A stretch of 30,496 nt of DNA, taken from the NCBI GenBank assembly GCA_019915015.1, contig JAHBBC010000083.1, forward strand, positions 1 to 30,496. The letters run 5' to 3'. The notes under the pieces are model-generated. The model had not been told where the DNA came from and did no database searches. It saw nothing but the letters and a program-made list of their open reading frames with translations. Source of the DNA: Auriscalpium vulgare (taxonomy: Eukaryota; Basidiomycota; Agaricomycetes; Russulales; Auriscalpiaceae). Positions 22,201-30,496 of this stretch are shown in pieces; the first letter of the stretch is position 1, and every line of letters starts with the position of its first letter. The translations under genes were made by a program, and so were the position numbers.

Positions 22201-24990
22201 CTAGTGGTGGGCAACGCCGTATCGTGAGTTCCGTGTGCTTTTGTAGGCCGGCCACAACGCTGGGCGGGCGGCGGGGCAAACGGTGGTGCTCGAGCTGGAG
22301 TAACAGGAATGCTGCGTGTCGGGATGCTGCAGTGAGATCAGCACCTAGAGCAAAGAAAACTGTCAGTGTCCGTATATGCATCCACGCCAGGCCGCCCACG
22401 CACCCAAACATGATCGACGCTCTAGCCATGTTTCAGCTGCTGCTGCAGGAGGGCGGCTGGCTCACGACACCTCCATGCCCTCCTCGACGCGCACATCCTC
22501 CGCGCGCCGGCGCAGCCCGTCCTCGCGTGAACGCTCCTTGCCCTCGGCTCCCGCTCGCGGGCGACGCGCCGTCGCTGTCCATGTCGACGTCGTCCAGCGG
22601 CTCGCCGTCGCCGCACGTCCGCGAGCTCGAGATCCCAATGGTGCAGCGCGTCGAGGGAAAACGCGTACTGTTGCTGGTGTTGTGGAGGAAGGTCGGGTAG
22701 CCTTCTTCGTTCCCCCTGCCCCTACAGTCCGCCCGCCCGCCCCGATCTCGCGTACGATCCGCCCTCACTACGCCACGGTATCGCGCGACATGGCCAATGG
22801 ATGCCATCCTCTACCTGCGCGTGCTGCTGGTCGGAGACATGTTGAAGCAGATAGAACATGGGAAATCGTAGGAAGGGCAGGATGCGAGCGGGAGCAATCC
22901 ATGCGTCCTGCACAAAGAAGTCAGCGAGTAATCGGGTGAGAGACGCACAGGCTCAGCAGAAGTGAGGATGGTCGATGGTGACTGTCGCTGGTGCGTGCGG
23001 ACGACTCGGAACTGGAAGCTTGCTCGCGCCTGATCGGCTGCCTCGGAGATGGATGGCCAATTTCATTCGGCTCGCGGCAAAGTCTTTGTCTTCAGGGAGA
23101 GGATTGAGCAATGCAATCTTGAAGAGGGAGGCGGGCGAGCGGGCTGATGCGGGTGACGTGGCCGTCGGGCACTTTCGCATCGGGATTGCACCAGCTCCTG
23201 GAGGAAAGCAGAAGCTCTGAGTCTAGAATCAGCACACGATGAGCGGGGAGACGCACCGACAACAGCTTAGTGAGAACAGGCGATGCGCCGCTGCGAGCGA
23301 CTGAGTATGATTTATCCATGAGCATATTGGATGAGCTTGCGTGTGTTGCTACTGAGAGTTATGTTTCCTTATTTCTGAGAGGTAGGAGATGAAGTTTGGG
23401 TGAGGATAGTAGTTGAGAGTGGGAGACGGAGAGGAACTTGGACACTCAGAAAGGGCTGCCAGGGCAGGGCGAAAATGCGATGACTGTGGGAGTTACCGCC
23501 GGGCACCTCGGCGTACTAGCTAACAGGCCTCTGCAGACCGAGCGCCGCGCGAACTGTATACCACGCAGCGGGTTTTCTCCCGTTGCCCTTCTCCCATACC
23601 ATCCCATCCCATTCAATGTCAGATTAATGGAACATGCACAGCGCGTCCAAAAGGTAGAAAAACTACGCCGTGGCGAGCCAACAGCGGGACCAAGCGAGCA
23701 TAGAGTGTGCAGGTCCCTCAAGAGCGGTGGGATCCGCGCAGCCAATCTGCAAAAGTCAAAGGCGTCAAACGTCGGTCGGTATGGCGCGATGGATGGGGCG
23801 AGGTGCGGGAGAGGTTGGAGATGAAGATCGGAACAGGAGCGGGCCAAACGACAGACTCGTCTTGCCTCCCTGAGTCCATCTCTCCGCGTCGGCTGTGTGA
23901 GCTACCTCTCCTTACGCCTCCGCCCTCTGATACCCGCACTCATGCAGTGCAGTTCCTCCGGTGATTGCCAGCCAGATTTTGTGTCCGGAGAGTTTGCAGA
24001 GACGGTGCGGGCGCGATAGGAGGGTTGTGATCTACGTCCGACATCCCCGATCCTCTCCTGCTGACCAGTCGGCACCAGACAGCCCCGCTCGTTCATAGCA
24101 GTTGTGTCTGGCACACCTCAAATCACCGTTCGACGAGTGGACCTGCACCGCGCAAACTGCCGTCGCTTCCAACGCGACTTGTGTGGCGTTATCGAGCCGT
24201 CTTCGGAGCCCAGAGACGACGTGTGCGTGAGTCGATAGAAAGCAGTCACGGTGTTCTTTCGCTGTAAGCCTCTTGAAAAAATCTCACATCCGCCTTACCT
24301 CCATTCCAGACGCCTCCACTCCATCACAGCCCCGAAAGTCCACGTCCACAGACATCGCCAATTCGTCACTGGCCATAGCATGGCCGCGGGGGTATGTGTT
24401 GCGGCGCGTCAAGACGGCGGGGTGTGTGCATGCAAAGGAGTGTATGGCGGGCGCGGAGTTGGAGGACGTCGAGGATGTGTGTGCGTGGGTTGCTCTCTTC
24501 CCGCACCGTCGTGCCGAGCATCGTCGGACGGTCCGTCAAATACCATCTCTCAGCAACGATTCTGAGCCCAAGTCAGTTTTTTCTTCATCGTCGGACGGCC
24601 TTGAAAAAACTGACTTGTCACCGAGTGGTCACTTCCGGCGCATTCCCCACGGATGGCGTAGCGTTTCGTCCTGGTGACCAGGCGCTGGTTAGAGTTTTAT
24701 GTGGGCGGTCGACAGAGTAGCACTACTGGAGGAGCAGGGCCAGTGTGGGGCTGTCTTCGGCCACTTGAGAAACGGGCACCTGTCACAAGTCTGGCCTTGA
24801 TAAATATATGAATTTAATGATAGTATTTGCATTGGCGAAGCTGGCGCGTTGGAGCAATGTGATTGTCGTAAATGATGTCCGTACTGTGAAAACACCATGA
24901 ACCCAGACGTCCAGTAGACGGCTTGCCGTGAATGTGCGCAAGAAATTTGTATGCCTGTACACGTTTTGGCATGATGGTACATGGTTCAAA
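19200..24990. repeat. Segmental duplication block B, collinear with 2040-7290
   Basis: The partner of block A, ending at the 3' end of gene 2 just as block A ends at gene 1. It lacks the internal tandem copy seen in A: one copy at 19760-20700 answers both 780-1640 and 2600-3660. The longest open frame in the block is a 350-codon plus-strand frame at 21648-22700. It is not kept through the matching part of block A and is rejected as a gene. Confidence 0.8.
21900..23360 (-). pseudogene. Decayed multi-exon locus of unknown family, copy 2 of 3
   Basis: This copy has the clearest first exon (MLMDKSYSVARSGASPVLTKL, ending just before donor GTGCGTCTCC at about 23256). The later donor GTGCGTCTCTC with branch CGCTGAC and acceptor TGTGCAG lies at about 22910-22950. 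The region read GISSSRTCGDGEPLDDVDM (about 22590-22650) is well preserved against copy 1. Internal stops and phase mismatch exclude an intact product. Confidence 0.4.
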
Positions 24991-24994
24991 TGAC

Positions 24995-25051
24995 CTACAG
25001 CAGATAGATGTCAAGACTTGCTCAAGGCGAAGCAAACACACAAACACCTAC
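24995..25051 (-). other. Predicted 3'-UTR intron of gene 2
   Basis: Donor GTAGGT lies just beyond the stop codon, a branch-like CTTGACAT follows, and the acceptor is TAG after 57 bases. It aligns with the predicted intron after gene 1 (7295-7347). Confidence 0.5.
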
Positions 25052-25065
25052 CTCAATGCCCAGGG

Positions 25066-25938
25066 TTAAAATGAGACATCCCAGATGTGAATGGTGCTGT
25101 CGTCTGAGCCAGAGACAACGCGCGTGCCATCCAGAGAGACTGCGACAGACCTGACAAAACCCGTGTGCCCCAATAACGGCGTTGCCATTTGCTGCCCCAT
25201 CTCTGCGTCCCAGATGCGAATTGTTTTGTCACCGGAACCCGATACGACGCGCCTGCCATCCGGAGAGAACGCGACAGAATTGACGAAACCTGTGTGCCCC
25301 CTCCACGGCGTTCCCACCGGCTGCCCCGTCTCTGCGTCCCAGATGCGGATGGTATGATCGTACGAGCCCGAGACAACGTGCCTGCCATCGGGGGAGAATG
25401 CGACAGACAAGACAAAACCTGTGTGCCCCTCCAACGGCGTTCCCACCGGCTGCCCCATCTCTGCGTCCCAGATGCGGATGGTATTGTCGGACGAGCCCGA
25501 GACGACGCGCCTGCCATCGGGGGAGAACACGATAGAGTTGACGGAACCTGTGTGCCCCTCCAACGGCGTTCCCACCGGCTGCCCCATTTCTGCGTCCCAG
25601 ATGCGAACAGTGTTGTCCCACGAGCCCGAGACGACGCGCCTGCCATCGGGTGAGAATGCGACAGACCGGACCCAATCAGTGTGCCCCTTTGACGGCGTTC
25701 CCATCGGCTGCTCTGTCTCTGCGTCCCAGATGTGGACGGTATTGCCTTGTGCCGAGACGACGCGCCTGCCATTGGAGGAGAATGCGACAGAGAAGACTAT
25801 GCCTGTGTGCCCCTTCCACGGCGTTCCCACCAGCTGCCCCGTCTCTGCGTCCCAGATGCGAACAGTGCTGTCCCACGAGCCCGAGACAAGGCGCTTGCCA
25901 TCGGGGGAGAACGCCACCGAGTTGACCACGCCCTGGTG
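25066..25938 (-). repeat. Seven tandem WD40 repeats (129-bp units) in gene 2
   Basis: Seven units of about 43 codons with the same signature as in gene 1. All are in frame, and the last ends THIHIWDVSF-like at the TAA. Repeat 2 is one residue short (VVSAQGN in place of VVSGSxDN). Neighbouring repeats 3-6 are nearly identical in DNA apart from residues after the conserved His (TDWVRS, TGSVNS, TGFVLS, TGFVNS), which suggests unit-to-unit homogenisation with a few free positions. Confidence 0.93.
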
Positions 25939-27139
25939 TCCGCTACACAGCCTGAGTTCTGCAAGCCAAATCAGCTAGAAAAATAGCGAGCAGACGGGGA
26001 ATTTATGAGACTCACGGCGGAACGTTCTTAGATGGTACTCGTAGTCAGTGGAAGCTTCAGCAGTTGGAAACGCTAGCTGCCGAGCTTGTGATCCTGAGTA
26101 CTCCATGAATTCCTTCCGTCCCGGGAATGACGGTGGTACGTAGTACGTGTTCATCCTCATGTTGTACGAGTGTTGCGTATTGACAGAGTTTGCAATGGAG
26201 AGCGAGCGAGACTTGAATCTGTCAGAGCTTGGGATCGACATGTGATCGTCCACAGACATGGCGCTGGGGACAAAACTCGAGTCAGCCATTCTTGCATTCC
26301 TTTCCATAACGAAGCACTCACCTGGAAGGTCGATCTGGGCCTTCAAAAGGCGACATGGAGTGGAACACCGTCTGCGCGGGCGATGAGGGCGGAGGCGATG
26401 CAGACTGATTCATTGTTCGCCATCCGCCGACCGACATCAAGCTGCTTCCTTCTTCATGGTTCTCGTGCTCTGAGTCCTCTTCTTCCTTTATCGACTCGTA
26501 TCTCTGCCGTTTCTCTGTCGCCGGAGACTCCTCTGTTGACAGGGACCCGAGAAACGGGAGAGGGGGAGGCTCGTGTCTGGACGGCCCGTCTGCGGGGATG
26601 ACCCAGTCGCTTCCATCCAAGAGTGGCTTCATGATTGCGAGGTCCGGAAATGCGCATGACCTTGGTAGCTTCCCATGATTCTCTCCGTTCAACGTCGATG
26701 CAATTGCTATGAGATGCCTATGCATCTCTCCTTGATGCTAAGAGATAATGTGAGGGTTAGCACACCATCCATCCGTGATTGCTCACCTGAAAGAGGTAGC
26801 GCCATTGGTCGCTATACTGAATCTGCGACTTGCGGGTCAAGTCGCGTAGAATCATTGCTGACTTTGCATACTCCACGAACGCTAGATCAAGTCTATCTGT
26901 GTCCATGAAGAAGCTTCCTCCCCTTCGGAACGTATCTGCACGGAACAGCCACTGTCCTAGGTCAGTGTCCGGCAGTGCGAATAGGGCTGTCGTGGCTTGA
27001 AGAGTAAGCCTTTTGATGTGTGCCTGTAATGTTCATTAGCTCTTGTTCCTGCTCGTGTCGACTCTTATCTTACACTACTGTCCAGCCTCGGATCAATCTC
27101 AAAAGAGTGAAATGTGCTCGGGTTGGTGGTGGGTAGCAT
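25066..27139 (-). CDS. USP8-dimerisation-like domain - WD40 propeller protein, 619 aa, intact
   Basis: Five exons: 27139-27074, 27023-26787, 26737-26322, 26263-26016, 25958-25066. The introns are 49-58 bases and the phases agree throughout (1860 nt including TAA). The start is the first in-frame Met, after a pyrimidine-rich leader (CTTCTTCTCCC near 27184-27196). Residues about 23-115 form a helical region with QWLFRADTFRR and DRLDLAFVEYAKSAMIL, resembling the USP8/AMSH dimerisation domain (PF08969), which in known proteins mediates self-association or ESCRT-linked contacts. Residues 116-322 are Pro/Ser/Glu-rich and probably disordered, with an acidic run KEEEDSEHE. Seven WD40 repeats fill 330-619. 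No catalytic ubiquitin-protease domain is present. The WD40 exon is homologous to that of gene 1 and the N-terminus is not. The WD40 call is firm; the USP8-like call is moderate (about 0.55) and rests on pattern only. Confidence 0.85.
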
Positions 27140-28140
27140 TGTAGGGGAAGCGTGCAGGCCGCAGTGGCGAGTAGATGATAGTAGGGAGAAGAAGAACAAA
27201 GGGCACGGTGTACGACGCTGGAGGCCGAGGGCTGTGCCCCAACAGACAGGCAGATCGACGATGATAAAGGGCGATGCGCGTTACGTGAAAATGCATGGCG
27301 GCGGCTATGATGATGCTGTACACCTGTCCGGCTTCTAACTCCAGACCAGGACCTGCTGACGAACATCAGAGAAGCCGACGCCTAGCGGAAGCTACCGCCC
27401 ACCAAATCCCAGCCCAGCGTTACAGTGCATTCGTTTGTGCTACACTACACTCTGGGTTTCTCCTGACGTAGATGTCATGGGGAGCTGCTTGCGGTCAAGT
27501 ACAAGAACACTAAGAGAGCGCCAACCAGGAAGATGTCGAGATGCTGTGCGTGGGATACGCATATTCGGACATGCGGAGGACCCACGGGCGGGCGGTGACA
27601 GATGGGCGCCCGATAGTATGCGGTGTGCAGCGGACGAGGTATGGCGCCGTGCGTGCACGGCAAGTCGATTGTGAACTGGCGTCAAGCTGGCTGTACAGCT
27701 GGTGCAAGTGTGCGAGAGTGGATGAAGAAATTGACGGCAACGAGAGGCTCACGTATCGTATGCAAGAAAAATAATGGAGGCGCGATGCAAGGAGTTTGGT
27801 GATCGCTGGAGAAGGGGGAAACAATCAGTCAGCAAACAAGCTGGGCGGGAGGCATCATATGGTGAGCGTACCTCTTCTATCCCGATACAGTATCATAGAT
27901 ACAAGTCGCCGGATACAGCCTCGTTGACAGCTAGAAATGCACCTGCATATTGCCACCACGTCACGGTGGTATATTTGACGAAGAAATTGCTTGTAAAGCG
28001 TGTTGCTGGCGGTTCCAAAAGATGGTGCGCGAACAAGCACCGAAGCGCAGCACCGTAGCTCTAGACCTCGAGATTTGTGTTTTAGCTCGGTGTGGGTGCA
28101 TAAGGAAACATATAGATTCCTTCGGACAGCATGCAAGGAG
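27140..28140. other. Upstream region of gene 2, no gene seen
   Basis: On the gene 2 strand the first 60 bases upstream are rich in C and T (CTTCTTCTCCC), a likely start region. No TATA box is convincing. The rest has only short open frames on both strands and no similarity to the region upstream of gene 1, in keeping with the two genes having unrelated 5' ends. Confidence 0.4.
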
Positions 28141-28149
28141 CTAGAATTG

Positions 28150-29430
28150 GAAGATGCCAGAGCTCAGCGCTATTGAGAGCGCGGTCAAAGGCATCCACGA
28201 GACGCTGCGATGCGCGAGCAGAGAGTTGACAGGCCAGGCTTCAGCAGGATGCCGCGCACCAGCATCGCACACAGTAAGCACGCTCCTTGAATTGCATGCC
28301 CTGCAGATCACACGCACCACAACGCATGTATTCAGCACGTCGCCTCGAACATCCGTAGAGTAGCGCGCACAGACAGAGAGGTACTGCGCCCGCCGCCATC
28401 CTCGCGTCCGCGCTCTTTGGCACTCTAGCCCCGCCCGACGCCCATGCCACCACAAACGCTCCAACGGTACGAAGGTTGCTCCTTGTGCTGCCGGATGGTC
28501 GCTAGCGTGCGGAGGCGCCGTTGGGCGTCTGCCAGGGGTGAGGTGAAGGGCAGTTAGAAACCGGGCGGGAGAGTCCTAGCCGACGTGTCGTGAGGTCCGT
28601 GCGCCCAGACATCGTTGATGGGCGGGCGACGGGGCAGACGGCGGTGAGCTTGAGTGGCAGGGTGGCGCCGTGTCGGGAAGCGGTCATGAGGGTAGCATCA
28701 CCTGGCGCAAAAAGTGTTATTCCAGCCCCATGCCTCCGCTGTACGTGCTCGTCTGTGTCGACCCAGCGCATACAATCCGCCCTCCCGCTCAAACCTCGCG
28801 GGCGATCCGCCCTCACTACTCCGGGTGTCGCGTTAGGACGCCATCTTATCCATGCGCGTCCTGCGGGCCGGGTGACGAGGGTCGGAGGCATGGTGATACA
28901 GATTGCGCGTAAAATGCGAGCATAGAGAATAGTAGATGGACCAGAGTGCGAGCGAGGGCGAGATGCAAACTGCACAGCTATGTCAGCGAGCAGAAATGAG
29001 TGGGAGACGCACAAGCTCGGGCGATAGCGAGGATGAGCGATAGCAACTGTTGCGGGTGTGTGCGGTCGGACGACTCGGAACTGGAAATGGAAAGCTGGCG
29101 CCTGATCGATCGCCTCGGCAATCTAATGTCAGTTCGCTTCGCTTAGTGTTCAGGATAGTCTGCAGTGGGAGTACAATTGCACAATTGAAGCTTGAAGAGG
29201 GAGTGGGCCTGGGAGGAGCGGGCTGCGGGTGACGTGGCTGTGGAAGTTGCCGCCAAGGATCTGAACCTCCGTACTGTGATAGCTCCTGGCATCGAATGGC
29301 AGAAACAAGTCTTTCTCAGTCTGAGATTGAGTGTGCTCAATGAGGGGACGCACCGAGGATAGCTTAGTGAGAACGGGCGATGCGCCGGTGCGAGCGACTG
29401 GGTGTGATTGATCCATGAGGCGTGTCGGAC
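28150..29430 (-). pseudogene. Decayed multi-exon locus of unknown family, copy 3 of 3
   Basis: It matches 4200-5640 and 21900-23360 in the same orientation. It keeps MDQSHPVARTGASPVLTKL before a GTGCGTCCCC donor, the second GTGCGTCTCCC..CGCTGACATAGCTGTGCAG intron-like stretch near 28970-29012, and the downstream reading RHGATLPLKL..VARPSTMSG. It lacks about 300 bases present in copies 1 and 2 (the EPLDDVD region). No complete frame remains. Confidence 0.4.
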
Positions 29431-29479
29431 GGCTTGCGTGGTCGCCACTGAAGATAATTTCTGCCTTTGTTCTGAGAGT

Positions 29480-30496
29480 TACGGAAGGGTATGTGCGAGA
29501 GGACAGTTGATGAGAGCGGGAGAGGAAGAGGAAGAGGCAGCGCAGGACCCGGACCGGTTGATGCCGTGGGAGTTACCGCCGGGCGCCTCCGAGCTCAGGC
29601 CATCCTCCAGCACGCCAGCTTCGCGCTCACCTGGCATCTTCGCGCCTGCACGTCGGAACTTGTCCACTTCTCCATGTTGGATGACTGCAATGATGCGCCA
29701 CATGCAGGGCGGTTTAAACTCTTGGGCGATCATGCTGTCCAACGGTGCGCCGTACATTGGCTGCCCATTCGAAAAGTTCGTCTTTCTGACGCTGCTTTCT
29801 CCGGGCCAGATACTTGATATCCATCAGTAGAAGCTTCGCCCATCGTCGATAGACCGTCCGCGGCGACGTTCTCAAGGACCGGACGCATGACCACCGAGTC
29901 GGTGCGCATACACATTCGGTCCAGCTGCCCCCGATGTGCGTCAGAGCTTTTTTGTCTGCAAAGCAGCATGAAAGCTAACCGAAGGGCCGCGCGACCATTT
30001 AGTCGCCTCGCCTCGCTCCTCCAGGTCGTCCACTTCCTGTGCTAGCGCTTCCCAACGCACATGCGCCTCGCCTCGTTTACCTTCCCATCCATTCATCCCC
30101 GACTGTCCCGCGGGGCCCAGGCAGCCAATCTCTGCGCGCAAGTTGGCGCGTCGTGTCATTCATTGACAATTGGAGGCCTGGCTCACGCTCCATCAAATTA
30201 CTCACTGCCGCGACAGAGCAGGGGCGCGGACGCCGGGTCAACGAGCACGATCCGCTCCAGTCGGCGTCATATCGGACGTCAATTTGACGACCTCACCCGC
30301 GCAGGAGCCTAGCTCTGTACGTCGCCACCTACCGCTCCAGCCGTCCTCAACAAGACGGGCGTTTCCGGCTCGCTGGAAGCGGGGTTTAACGCGCGGCAGA
30401 CTTTATAGCTCCTCCTGCGATGTTCTCACCCTTGTGGGCTGCCAAAAAGCCGCAGTGCCAGCGACGACGAACGCATCAGCCTGCGGGACGCTCGGC
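29480..30496. repeat. Third partial copy of the duplicated block, running off the window
   Basis: 29480-29590 matches 5690-5800 (AGTTGATGAG.GGGAGAG, GTTACCGCCGGGC). From about 29600 it switches to similarity with 18830-19170. Beyond about 30060 I find no partner and no gene. Confidence 0.45.

Noticed and set aside
21648..22700. 350-codon plus-strand open frame in block B
   Set aside because: The matching part of block A is broken into separate frames, the composition is low-complexity Arg/Pro/Ser from GC-rich DNA, and the minus strand is equally open. No domain is recognisable.

Overview
The window looks like chromosomal DNA of a basidiomycete fungus, probably an Agaricomycete. The evidence is many short introns of 49-66 bases with GTRNGY donors, CTGAC/CTGAT-like branch sites and YAG acceptors, WD40 repeats of the type common in mushroom genomes, and fungal-style transposable elements. 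There are no bacterial operons or ribosome binding sites, and I find no rRNA, functional tRNA or CRISPR array.

Only two genes can be modelled with confidence, both on the minus strand. Gene 1 (10582 to 7349, 11 exons) joins a DUF2235 alpha/beta-hydrolase domain (Tle1-like phospholipase family) to a seven-repeat WD40 propeller. Its reading frame is broken by three single-base losses, each in a homopolymer. Gene 2 (27139 to 25066, 5 exons, 619 residues, intact) has a different N-terminus, which resembles the USP8/AMSH dimerisation helical domain, joined to a homologous seven-repeat WD40 propeller. The exon-intron junction in front of the WD40 exon is the same in both genes in sequence and phase. 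The homology continues through the stop codon, a conserved 3'-UTR intron and another 5.3-5.9 kb downstream. The locus is therefore a tandem array in which one WD40 cassette plus its downstream DNA was copied and fused to unrelated N-terminal modules.

Layout: 1-7290, non-genic duplicated block A downstream of gene 1; 7349-10582, gene 1; 10583-11200, its upstream region; 11200-12200 plus 17280-24990, the second copy of the block (B); 12200-17280, a nest of insertions that splits copy B; 25066-27139, gene 2; 27140-28140, its upstream region; 28140-30496, a third partial copy (C) running off the right edge. The blocks contain conserved splice-like signals and short stretches of conserved reading frame. 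Every reading frame I followed is broken, so I treat them as decayed duplicated sequence, not genes.

The insertion nest holds a young miniature LTR retrotransposon (216-bp LTRs, 5-bp target duplication), a 1.8-kb hAT-type non-autonomous DNA transposon nested in its left LTR (8-bp target duplication), a perfect 35-bp-arm hairpin, and two diverged copies of a SINE, one of which keeps a tRNA-Arg(TCT)-like head.

An enzymatic or signalling N-terminus followed by a highly repetitive WD40 sensor resembles the modular logic of fungal NLR-like and allorecognition proteins. No NACHT or NB-ARC domain is visible, and a role in recognition or defence is inference.
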